Shown here: positions 24,013-33,980 of the stretch, one piece after another | Layout: every line of letters begins with the position of its first letter | Position numbering within the stretch: the first letter of the stretch is position 1 | Assembly (NCBI RefSeq): GCF_907165205.1 | Contig: NC_058198.1 | Coordinates: 3,201,001 to 3,265,000 of the forward strand | Reading direction: 5' to 3' | From: Coccinella septempunctata | Taxonomy: Eukaryota; Arthropoda; Insecta; Coleoptera; Coccinellidae | DNA length: 64,000 nucleotides | Translations under genes and position numbers: made by a program | The notes under the pieces: generated by a model | Database searches by the model: none | What the model was told of the DNA's origin: nothing | What the model saw: the letters and a program-made list of their open reading frames with translations, nothing else

Positions 24013-24582
24013 ATAATGGTCGCATTCAGCGGACGAAACAGTTGCGCAACTGTTACCAAACGCTAGCGGAAACGTTCGGTGACATATGCGCTACATTCTC
24101 AACACGTTCTGGAGCGGACGCCACTTTTGGGAGCGGCTTTGATTTGTGCTAGGTAGCGGTAGCGGAAAGGAGCTAAAGTTGGACTTGAACTGAGTAGGTA
24201 GTTGTTTATTTAGTGTGGAAGATGTACGAACTTGAGTTTGTTGAGGAAAATGAAATGAAAATGGATTGTAAGAAATAAAGATGAATGTTTAATAAATTAT
24301 AGGAAATATACTGGAGCAAAAAATAATTCGTCAAAATTCTAGGTTATTTTTGTCACATAAAAATTGACTTAACCAGCACAAGGTTAACGAAACTTAAAAA
24401 ATCCGTTTGTTTACGTCTTTCCTACAGACTTCTCAACTAATCAGCTGATAGTGACAGCTCGTTGGACTGCCTTATCCTATCTAGGCTTGCCAGCGAACGT
24501 TCAACATGTTCCCGACTGCTACCGCTACCGATGGGTAGCAGAAGCGCTTTGCGCTCCGTCCGCTGAATGCGACCAATGACAA
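24013..24582. mobile_element. inverted-repeat element, non-coding, MITE or foldback-like
   Basis: TGGTCGCATTCAGCGGACG near 24018-24036 is repeated in inverted form near 24560-24578, a 19-bp exact match about 0.56 kb apart. A second inverted pair lies inside: GGTAGCGGTAGC near 24152 and GCTACCGCTACC near 24518. The interior is GC-richer than the flanks. No transposase and no clear target-site duplication are visible, so the superfamily is open. Confidence 0.5.
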
Positions 24583-25945
24583 AACAATTACGAAATTGTA
24601 ACAGCGGGTTGGTGAAGTGCCGAGACCGAACAACTTCCCACCAAAGTAAGCTAACCGATTTCGACTTCTTTCCAAGCGGTCGATATCGAAGATGTTTTTT
24701 ACTACCCCCCTGTTAATGATGGACTGATCTGCAATTGGCGCCGTGTAACATCGAATATACATACAAATATATGGAATATTTCAACATATTCATTCGAAAA
24801 CACGCTTTATCGCTGTAAATCCAGTAGGTCGTATTCCGATTCACAGACTGGCGACTTTGTGTGGAAAGTCCGAATAATTACCACTTCCATTTCAGGCAGG
24901 ATAGTGGCGAGCACCCCAGCATTACATTATATAAGCCCGCTACAGCCCAGTGAAACGAAAATGCCCGACAAACCGTGCTGGCGGATTTCGTGGTTGAACT
25001 TTCTGTTTGTTCCAACCTCTCTAGATCAATTACAATTTTGCCATCTACTCTTCTCTACGGAGATAATCAGCGGAATCGACTCTTATCATTTCACACTTGA
25101 CGAATCTGACAAAACTGGTAGTAGGCGAATTTCACTCCGCGAATATTCCATCAATTTACATACAGAAACGGATTGAATGTAATGTATTCCAATGACGAGA
25201 GAAATTCGAGTCTTTTCCGGGAACCTCGCGGAGGAAATTCTAAAGCCCTTACGTATTTCTTATAAGTAGACTTTGTATTACAAATTTCGAATAAATCCCG
25301 GTTGGAATCGAGTATTCATAAAATAAAACACAATTACTGTAGGGGGCAACGGAAGCCTTTAATACGAAAAGATTTACTCGATTAATTGGTGTATTTTATG
25401 CGTCAAAATTTGCATTCAGATTGGCAATGCGAGTTCATCGTCCTTATTTGAGTTCAAATTCTATCACCTACGACGAGGATATTCAACCTATTCTTGTGTA
25501 AAACCCATTTTAGAAGTAGGAAATTACCTAGCCTGAAATGTATGCATTCGAAGCGACATTCCTTCGATACTCAATCGAAAAACAAAACAAACTAAAACTC
25601 TATAAACATCCTGAATGACCCACTAGGAATTGTTCACAGTTAATTGAATTCGGTTTCAGATATTCCTTCGGACTTGTTTCCATATTTTTCAATTACTTCG
25701 TCAGAGGGACGTTTTTGATGTGGATTGTTTGGATTCATTTGTGGGAATGCGGAAATTTCAACCGGTTTCTGTATGAACGGTGCATTTCTATGGAAGTCAC
25801 AAAGTGCCTTGAGTTCAAGTCATTCGCATTCATATCAATACTGAATTATTGAAAAATTAGGTTTCCCTAATCAAACCTCATTCCAACCAAAAAGGTTTGC
25901 GTGTATTTGCTTCCTTAATGAATTCTTAGCATAAACATTGAATTA
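24583..25945. other. no gene recognised
   Basis: Mixed composition. A 105-codon plus-strand ORF (24859-25176) has no domain I recognise, and a TATATAAG at 24928 lacks an initiator at the expected distance. Confidence 0.5.
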
Positions 25946-27112
25946 CAAACTAGCAATCATGTTTGATTATCAGTTCAAACTGGTAATCATGTTGGATTGT
26001 CATTTCAAACTGGAAATTACCTATATATAATGGTCACTTTATGTGGCAATTAGGTATAAAGGTCAGTTAAAACTGGCAATTATGCTCAATTGTCAGTTCA
26101 AACTGGTAATTATTTTGGATTGTCGGTTAAAACTGGCAATTACCTATATATAATTGTCATTTTAGCTGGCAATAAGGTATAAAGGTCAGTTCAAACTGGC
26201 AATTATGTTTAATTGTCAGTTCAAACTGGTAATCATGTTGTATTGTCAGTTCAAACTGGCAATTACCTATATCTAATTGTCATTTTAACTGGCATTTAGG
26301 TATAAAGGTCAGTTCAAACTGGCAATTATGTTTAATTGTCAGTTCAAACTGGTAATTAGGTATGAAAGTCAGTTCAAACTGGCAATTACCTAAATATAAT
26401 TGTCATTTTAACTGACAATTAGGTATAAAGGTCAGTTCAAACTGGCAATTATGTTTCATTGTCAGTTCAAAGTGGTAATCATGTTGGATTGTCATTTCAA
26501 ACTGGCAATTACCTATATATAATTGTCATTTTAACTGGCATTTAGGTTTAAAGGTCAGTTCGAACTGGCAATTATGTTTAATTGTCAGTTCAAACTGGTA
26601 ATTAGATATGAAAGTCAATTCAAACTGGCAATTACCTAAATATAATTGTCATTTTAACTGGCAATTAGGTATAAGGGTCAGTTCAAACTGGCAATTTTGT
26701 TTAATTGTCACTTCAAACTGGCAATTATGTTTAATTGTCAGTTCAAAGTGGTAATCATGTTGGATTGTCAGTTCAAACTGGCAATTACCTATATATAATT
26801 GTCATTTCAACTGACAATTAGGTATAACGGTCAGTTCAAATTGGCAATTATGTTTAAATGTCAGTTCAAACTGGTAATCATTTTGGATTGTCAGTTCAAA
26901 CAGGCAATTACCTATATATAATTGTCATTTTAACTGGGAATTAGGTATGAAAGTCAGTTCAAACTGACAATTACCTAAATATACTTGTCATTTTAACTGG
27001 CAATTAGGTAAGGTCAGTTGAAACTGGTAATTATGTTTAATTACTAGTTCGAACCTTCGATTATGTACAATTACCAGTTCAAAATTCCCCGAGAAAACTG
27101 GAGCTCGACTGG
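25946..27112. repeat. complex tandem array: 30-bp subunits in 123-bp units, dyad-rich
   Basis: The segment AATTACCTA recurs near 26019, 26142, 26265, 26388, 26511, 26634, 26787 and 26910: spacing 123 bp, with one interval of 153 (an extra 30-bp subunit). Each unit has about four subunits of the form GTCAGTTCAAACTGGCAATT. The core CAGTT-CA-AACTG is an interrupted palindrome, so the array holds dozens of small dyads, and ATTACC/GGTAAT or ATTAGG variants alternate. Ends are diverged. There is no coding potential. Confidence 0.93.
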
Positions 27113-27829
27113 TAATTTGAGTTTTGTCAAAAAAATTGTTAGCAGCAATATCCGTGGATCATTGGTGCAGTGGAAGAGGCGAAGATGCAAATACTAGGAA
27201 TATAAACTATCGTGAGGAAGTTAGTAGTAGTTAGGAAGGAGTATTCAAATGTTCAGTGTTTGTTTTTCCTCTTCTCAGGTGATATTTTTCATATCATTTG
27301 AATTGACCTTTCTGATGAATTATTTTATTCTTAGATTTGACCACGCAGACATCTAGAAATTTCTTCGGTTATATTCAGGTTGAAATGATGGCTATTAAAC
27401 CGGCCGAATTAACACGTGCAAGTTTCAGAGACGAATAATTTTTTCAGGATACCACTGTACTCTTCATTCGAATGTAGTTTCAACCGTAGTTGAAGCGGGG
27501 TAGTAGAGAGGCTCGCAAGTTTCCGTTCCAATTAAAAAAGTAACATGTGCGAAAAGGCAGAAGGAAGGAAAAATATTTCCAGCACTCTTCGGAAACTGTA
27601 TTGAACGTGCTTTGGAATACGAGGCACATGCGGCAAATATATGAAGAAACGTCGAGGGGGGATGGTTGGATGCATGCGGCCGAAAGGGAAAATACAAAAT
27701 GTGCAAGCTTTATCCGTTCCGGAACCGGATCAGACTCCAAGAATGAATATACCGGTTAAGAGACATCGATTACGGCGAATCGGCTGTAATTCATGGTAAG
27801 TGACGACAGTTAATTTCGAAGAATTTGAT
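27113..27829. other. no gene recognised
   Basis: Short overlapping ORFs on both strands at 27464-27759 are shadows of one GC-richer patch and match nothing known. Confidence 0.45.
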
Positions 27830-28401
27830 TTAGACCGTGAGGGGGGGAGCGGGAGGAGAAAAGCAAACCACCAACCGAATGTGACACAGGGTGCGTGGAC
27901 GAAATAAGAGAGTGGGGATCCGGAACAAGAATGGAACCGGAGGTCAAAGGGTAAGGATGTGACGGTCGAGGAAAAAGCGTAAAAAAAATTGAAGCTGCCA
28001 AGATAGAGATACATCAATTAATCTGGTTTAAGTGGGAGAATTGCTATTAGCTATGGATGATATCCAGAATATCAATTAGGATGCAGGAAGAGACTAGGAA
28101 GAAAGAAAACAGGATTCGAAGGGCTCGCGCGATGCGGCAAGAAAGGGCTCATGCGCCGACTCTCATTGATCTACGGGGCCTATGGGGGAGTAGAGAGCTA
28201 AGACACACGTGACCGGGACAAAGGGTCGAGAGGGAGAGGGTGCGTGACAAGAGGAGAACAGGAGCAGGATTCGGACGTTTACTCTTGTCGCGCGCGCGGT
28301 TCATGTGACACAGCAGAGAATTTTACCGCTTCAAAAACGGGTAGTGGGCCGGCGGTAGCGCAGTTGCATTTCACGGAGCGTAACACGGGATGACTGTAGT
28401 A
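27830..28401 (+). promoter_or_regulatory. G/GA-rich, CpG-containing block upstream of a candidate promoter
   Basis: The plus strand is strongly purine-rich (GAGGGGGGGAGCGGGAGGAG near 27839, GAGAGGGAGAGGG near 28229) with CGCGCGCG near 28290. GAGA-type tracts are typical of insect promoter-proximal DNA bound by GAGA factor. The block ends at the TATA box at 28402. Confidence 0.35.
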
Positions 28402-28434
28402 TATAAATGTGCACAGTAAGCACGACTAGTCACT
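28402..28434 (+). promoter_or_regulatory. TATA box plus initiator, candidate promoter
   Basis: TATAAA at 28402-28407 and TCACT at 28430-28434, with the initiator A at 28432, 30 bp from the TATA start. It follows the GA-rich block and precedes the signal-peptide-like ORF by 268 bp. A three-codon upstream ORF (ATG AAG TAA) starts at 28438. Confidence 0.4.
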
Positions 28435-28699
28435 AAAATGAAGTAACTAACCGGAAATAACTGTCGGTCTCTGAGTTGCTAACACTTTTCCATATATGCA
28501 TATACGCTTGTTAAAACAAGATTCCTAATCGCCTCTTATGTATACACGTTGAGGGTCAGCTGAACATTTTCGAATTATTGTGCCAAATGTTTTCGATAAT
28601 AAGTCATAACCTAAAATCGGAGTAGGATTCCGGACTGAACTGAAATTCGTTTGATAACGTTCGATTTACGAGAGATCTCCTGCTAAAGTCTTCTTATCC

Positions 28700-28796
28700 A
28701 TGGACAGGGGCATGCATCAACAATGCCAATTCTTCTTCGGTACCAGAGCACTGGCAGTCACCATTCTATTACACATCTTCCTGTCACTACCAGAGG
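28700..28796 (+). CDS. putative first coding exon of a secreted or membrane protein (signal peptide)
   Basis: Seen: the ORF starts MDRGMHQQCQFFFGTRA, followed by a hydrophobic run (LAVTILLHIFLSL) and small or turn-forming residues, the pattern of an N-terminal signal peptide. A donor (GAGG|GTATGA) at 28797 interrupts it after 32 codons plus one base, i.e. phase 1. Known: signal-peptide exons of extracellular proteins, for example immunoglobulin-superfamily members, often end with phase-1 introns and are followed by long introns. A TATA/initiator pair lies 268 bp upstream on the same strand. I could not find the next exon, so the protein's identity is unknown. The frame remains open past the donor to 28888, so an unspliced 62-residue product is an alternative. 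Confidence 0.35.
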
Positions 28797-30155
28797 GTAT
28801 GATCACCACTTTTATTTATATCTTTTATTTACATCAAACGTTCCACGCACCTAGTCATGTGCTTCATTCATATCATAGTTGTAGCTAATTTTAGATATCC
28901 TATACCATCACTGCGTTCATCCCAGTTCCATCCCATTCAATTCCTTTTGAATGTTTTGCATCCCTTGTTTTAGAATAGACGATAAACATGCTTCTACCAA
29001 CAATTTCACTAGTTTGATCATAAAAAACATATTCAGATGATTGTCGAGTAGGCAGAGACAAGCATATTTATCGTCGCCCTTTGAAAATGTGATTTTTTAT
29101 GGCATTTCTCTTGAGTGAAATGGAAACTGGATTCATATGGGGGAATATTCACCCCATCTACAGAAATTTCATTTTCCCTTTATTCTATGTCGGGGAAAAA
29201 GAGGAGACAGGAAATGAAACCATCAGAAAGCTATACCAGCGTAAGGTTATCCAAAAAGATATATGGGACCTCAAGGCGAATACTGAGTAGACAACAGAGA
29301 CTATTCTTAGAAATATTTAGGGGTTTTCATTCAAGGGTAGACGTACGAATGGGGTTCCTCACTGCCCTCCCTTCGTGGGAGCTATTGTTATCGCTGTTTA
29401 TTTATTGATGCCTGAGTGTAAAGTAGTGAGAATGAGGCTCTATATTATTGGAACTTGATCATGTTTTGAAATTTCCTTTCGCATTTGCTTCTTTCCCTTG
29501 TATATTTCCATATTTCAGAATGGACGAATCAGAGAACGCAAAATTGTTAATTTCAACAATTGATACGTTATGGGAATGGAGTATATCATATGCTCCAGAT
29601 ACGGTACAATGACATGTTGGCCTATTAATAGATATTCTGACCTAGGAATACTATTTATGATGATAATACGGTACAAGCTTATGCCTGGGACTAAGCCTTT
29701 GTGGCAGGTAATATTCAAGAGGCTTTGCACTACATGACCCAATTCACAAATACCCCCTAATTGTCGCAAAATTGAATTAATTTATTCATTATCATCATTC
29801 GAGGGTGTAAGACCTCCTGCATAACTTTCCAGTTAACGTCAAGAAGTTTAGATCGGAAATTTTCTAAAAATATCGAGTTACTGGATAAGTCTCTAGAAAG
29901 ATTTCATTAGCCATTTAAATGATACATACATATACAAGGTGACTAGGAAATTTCCAGCAATATTTCAAGGAATGACGGAATATCAAAAAATAAGGGGTCT
30001 ATTAGGGAGCTTCAACTCTCTAAAAGAGCCTAATGATAATCGGTTTTTCCTTCATTACTTCAGAAGTATGTAAATACCATAATACATTCATATTACTTGA
30101 AAATAATATTATTTGATCATGCTTCTTTGATTTTAAGGATTCACTATGGTATAGA
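28797..30155. other. no gene recognised; perhaps intron of the preceding candidate
   Basis: AT-rich with overlapping short plus-strand ORFs at 29099-29408 that match nothing I know. Confidence 0.45.
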
Positions 30156-30568
30156 ATAGTATTCTTTGCAGCTTTCACTTGAAAAAGGTACGTACTCGTG
30201 ATATGTCATCTAAAAATTAACCGTTTTCGAATAATTTGATATTAAGATAGATATAAGCGTCTTTCACCTAAGCAACGTATACCATATTATCGACCAGTAC
30301 TTCTAAATAGTGCTAGGGGTGATAGAATACCAAGAGATATATTGTGTTCTTCAAATACACACTAAGAGTGCTACCTACTTGGTTTTCAATCACCATTAGC
30401 ACTATTTAGAAGCACTAGCAAACAATTTTGGTTGACGTTGCAGAAGTTATACTCAAGAAAGACGAATATATCTATCTTTAAACTTAAATTATTCGAGAAG
30501 AGTTGATTTTTGGATGAAATATCGTGAGTGGGGTACCTCTTCCAAGAAAAAGCTGCAAAGAATACTAT
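30156..30568. repeat. long imperfect inverted repeat: arms of about 180-190 bp, 42-bp loop
   Basis: Left arm 30156-30335 and right arm 30378-30568 are reverse complements over almost their whole length with scattered mismatches and small indels. Matching landmarks from outside in: ATAGTATTCTTTGCAGCTTT; GGTAC..ACTC..GATAT.TCATC; CGAATAATTT; AAGATAGATATA..CGTCTTTC; CTTCTAAATAGTGCTA; GGTGAT and CCAAG. As RNA this would fold into a hairpin of about 410 nt. It could be a foldback transposon, an inverted local duplication, or a hairpin-RNA locus feeding the siRNA pathway. Confidence 0.88.
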
Positions 30569-30841
30569 AAATCATCATCTGAAAAACTTGTGTCAAAAAA
30601 TAGACCCGAAAAGGCTATTAAAAAGTACCCTTAGTAAGCAAGAAGAGTCAAAGAAGCTTAAACAAGGAAAGGGTTTAAAGGCTGTTAATACCCATTTTCT
30701 GATGTTCTATCATCCCTAGAAATATTGCTCCACATTTCCGATTCATATTCTATAAACGTATACATTCATAATTATCTGGTTGAAACTCATGACCTGAATT
30801 CATTCCTGAAATGCAGTACTGATATCGGCATCAGATCATAT

Positions 30842-30906
30842 TCAGGACGATTCTGCTAAACGTCCTGATCTTTCCCAAAGCAATCCAACTATAATTAGTT
30901 GGATTG
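30842..30906. repeat. two adjacent perfect hairpins
   Basis: TCAGGACG (30842-30849) pairs with CGTCCTGA (30861-30868). CAATCCAACT (30881-30890) pairs with AGTTGGATTG (30897-30906). The stems are 8 and 10 bp with loops of 11 and 6 nt. They lie about 270 bp after the long inverted repeat. Confidence 0.7.
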
Positions 30907-32918
30907 AATCTGACGTGAAAACTTTCTCTCGGAAGAAACAATGCAAGGATGCAATTCGAAGCTATTGTTTCCAGCAGGTATTTACTCGATGATGTAATGG
31001 ATTGATTTGAACATGAACTTTATATCGAAGTTTACTCGCCTCAGAATCGACCAATTGGGTTTTGAATGAAAGCATGGCTAGATTCTGACTTAATCTGAAA
31101 ATAATCCATTTCAATTTGTCTTCTGTATTTTGTTTTTTTGTCAAGAAACCTGACGTTCGTGCTTGTTTTCATCAATTTATAATCCTTTTACTATTAAGAA
31201 TTCCACCATTTGAACAAAATCACTTTCAGGTGTCTGACTTTCAGCATAGGACATTCAGAAATGCTGCAAATTTCATACAAAGATTCATTATTTCCAAAAT
31301 AATAGAACCTGTCATCTACCCCTGACAAGTCAGGTTGCTAGGGCTCTGCTTTATACGAGATTTCACAAGTTATTTTCTCCATATTTACCTCCTGAAAAAC
31401 ATCTATTTTAAACCCGGATACTCTGAAAGATTTGTCGCTGATACGAGATATAACCGTATTAGAAAGTTGTTAGTATGAAACTCAACTTACGACAGCAAGG
31501 AATATGGTGAATGCGAGTTTTCCACTAGAGGCTACAGAGCCTGAAAAATATGAAACCTATTTACGTCAGTATTGAGACATCTCGAACAGAAAGTGTGCTG
31601 TATGGACCACCCATTTTCTCAACAAACATCAAATTAGAAGCCCACGCAGTCCCTGAACCTATTCACTAAACGTCAAAGCGCTAACAGCATATTATTCGAA
31701 TTCGAATTGCTTCTACTTCGAGTGAGAAAAGAAATCTGCATTGTCGAGAAAATGGAAATTTATCATTGTTTGATTCGAACAAAGTGTAACTAGGAGACCA
31801 CGCCTTCGTAGAAACCATCCCTGAGAAGCAACGAGGCAGTACAACCTGATATCATAATATAATTCCCGACTATTTTTCATCAAGTTAAGGACGAAGCTGA
31901 GAACACCCAATTTTCATGTCTGATAAAGACGTCTTGAAGGAGGAGAATCATTGTCGTTCGCGATTTTCGAGATGATGAAAAATCGGAAAGACTTCATCCA
32001 GTTATTTGCCCTCGTTTATGAGGGAAACTTGTCAATTAAAACTTTCAGAGGAAGCCGAATCAAATAAGAAACATTCCGAGAATAAAGAAGTGGAGTGTCA
32101 ACATTCGGTTCGTCATTATTTTTTTTTTTCGGAACAGAGTAGAAGGGGAATTGTAGTCGCTCCTGAAATTTTAACAATGTGGAAAACGCAATGATGGAAA
32201 ATATACCATACTAGTACTGAGGGTAGTCAGCTTTCATGAACCAGTTGATGAAATCCAGTCGGAGGAGTAAAAATATCCAAGAAGGAACATATCAGTACCC
32301 AACGAAGTTCTGTAAGAGTCAGATAAACAATATAACTTTTCCGGTGGAAAACACTAAGGACTTTATGAATGAAACAAAAAGCGAGAGAGAACGCGAATCA
32401 ATATTCTCCGCTGTTTTCCTCTGCTTGCAGCACAAATTCTTGTTTGTGAGACGGATTTATATTTTCTTGTTATAGTGGTTTCACGTTGCAGGTAATCAAT
32501 AATCAGAACGTCTCTTGCATCCTAAAACACGTCAGACAGGAGGATCTCTTCCGAAGACGTTCTGGCTTTGCCCTGTCCCGGTTAGATACGAAATCCCAAA
32601 TTCCATCATCCCCCCGCTTTTGTACTTCTGATCTCAGAAGAGGGTTTGTAAGACTGAATAATATATGGAAAAACCTTTCCATTAGTATTCTTATGATGGA
32701 ATTCAGACGGAAATGTCCGAATTTCCTCTACGAATATAACTTCACACCTAGTATCGATATCTATTTAGACGCCTTTTACCTCAAATTCAATAAAAAGATC
32801 ACCACCCCCAAGATAATTACAGAACGTCTCATTAGTATTATACCTTGGTAATAAAATGTCCACTGCCACTTTCCCAATCTTCTCGATGCTGTTTTTTTTA
32901 TCATCTCGTCAATGAAAA
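30907..32918. other. no gene recognised
   Basis: Contains a 121-codon plus-strand ORF (32486-32851) of fairly even composition that I do not recognise and do not call as a gene. Confidence 0.45.
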
Positions 32919-33686
32919 GACTAGACCAAATATTGCGTTACAATAACTCATTAGAAGTGTCATTGTGAAGTTTGAGGTCAAAAAAGTAAACCAGAGTTTA
33001 GCAATAAATTAAAAGAAAGAAGATGTCCACCGAAATTGTGAAAATCGAAAAATTGGAGTATCGAGCCAACATCAAGTACCTGTATTTAAAAGGGTCAAGA
33101 GGTAAGCAGATTTATGAAGATATGCTTAATACCCTTGGTGATCAATGTCCTTCGTATGCGACCGTGAAAAATTGGACTGCAAGCTTCAAAAGAGGTCAAT
33201 TTTCCATTGAATATGACCGATCAGGAAGGCCAGTTTCTGAGTCATTCCCAGAAAATATCGATTCAATTCATGACATGATTTTATCAGACCGTCGAATTAG
33301 GCTAAAACGGATATCTGAAGCACTGAATATTTCATACGAACAAATCTCATGTTGCTATGCAAGAAATTCGGGATTTTGGGTTTGAATTACTAGAACACCC
33401 CCCCTTATACACCAGATTTGGCTCCATCCGACTATCATCTCTTTCCTCAACTGAAAAAAAGTTCAAAAGATCGTAAATTTTCTTCCAACGAGGAGGTAAA
33501 AAAAGCTGTGGAGGTCTGATTTGCAGAACAAGAAGAAACCCTTTTTTTGAAAGGTCTAGAGACGTTGCAGGTTCGCTTTAATAAATGTATCCAATTAAGA
33601 GGAGAATATGTTGAGTAATAGCATATTATGACATTGAAATTTTGTTTGGTTCTATGGTAGGCTAAGAATTTTTCAATATATCCTCG
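32919..33686 (+). mobile_element. mariner copy 1, internally deleted, 5' inverted repeat truncated
   Basis: The leader, N-terminal coding part and C-terminal coding part match copies 2 and 3. The 5' side begins only at CTAGACC, so the outer part of the left terminal repeat is gone. The 3' terminal repeat is intact and ends TATCCTCG followed by TA at 33687, the expected mariner target. About 475 bp of the middle of the transposase are missing at a junction near 33340, which removes the first two catalytic aspartates. The element abuts a reverse-transcriptase relic on its right. Confidence 0.9.
33023..33618 (+). pseudogene. mariner transposase pseudogene, central part deleted and frameshifted
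   Basis: The intact N-terminal frame starts MSTEIVKIEKLEYRANIKYL and runs about 107 residues through the helix-turn-helix region (SYATVKNWTASFKRG, SGRPVSE, ILSDRRIRLKRISEALNISY). It then jumps out of frame into the C-terminal part (SHVAMQEI, FELLEH, PDLAPSDYHLF, LQVRFNKCIQLRGEYVE), which also carries an in-frame stop where copy 2 has a tryptophan. It cannot make active transposase but keeps most of the DNA-binding domain, which in some mariners can act as a repressor (inference). Confidence 0.88.
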
Positions 33687-33689
33687 TAC

Positions 33690-33980
33690 CTTGGCGTAGT
33701 ATGAAAAAATGTGCCCTCCACTGATAGAAACATAGGCTTGTCTTCTGATTCTATCAAGGGTTTTCCTCCTACCCTTGTGACTTGTCTTGCCATGCCAGAC
33801 TTTTACCCCATATGTGATTATTGCTCTAGCAATCATGACGTACTTCCATCTCAGTATTTTTAGGTTACAACCCCAAGTTTCACCAGAGTTCTGCACGCCA
33901 TCAAGGCGTTTATAGTTTTACTAGCAATATGCTCATTCCACGGAAGCATGCTATCTAGGTTTATTCCAAGACATTTAACT
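33690..33980 (-). pseudogene. non-LTR retrotransposon reverse-transcriptase C-terminal fragment
   Basis: On the minus strand VKCLGINLDSMLPWNEHIAS followed by KTINALMACRTLVK, then after a one-frame shift WGCNLKILRWKYVMIARAII, ITYGVKVWHGK and RIRRQAYVSISGG. This is the well-known pattern at the end of jockey/R1-type reverse transcriptases (YLGVxLDxxLxW, then WG, then RPxLTYGxxVW, then LxxIQR, then ITGA). The frameshift and the short length show it is dead. It lies directly against the 3' end of mariner copy 1, which probably inserted into it. Confidence 0.72.

Noticed and set aside
25946..27112. CRISPR-like array of regularly spaced repeats
   Set aside because: The intervals between repeats are themselves repeats, not unique spacers, no cas gene is present, and the window is eukaryotic.
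28350..28395. GGCGGTAGCGCAGTTGC as the start of a tRNA
   Set aside because: It resembles an A box by chance; no anticodon stem or TTCGAATCC box follows.
32486..32851. 121-codon plus-strand ORF as a gene
   Set aside because: No domain recognised and no supporting signals beyond a weak CAG near its start.
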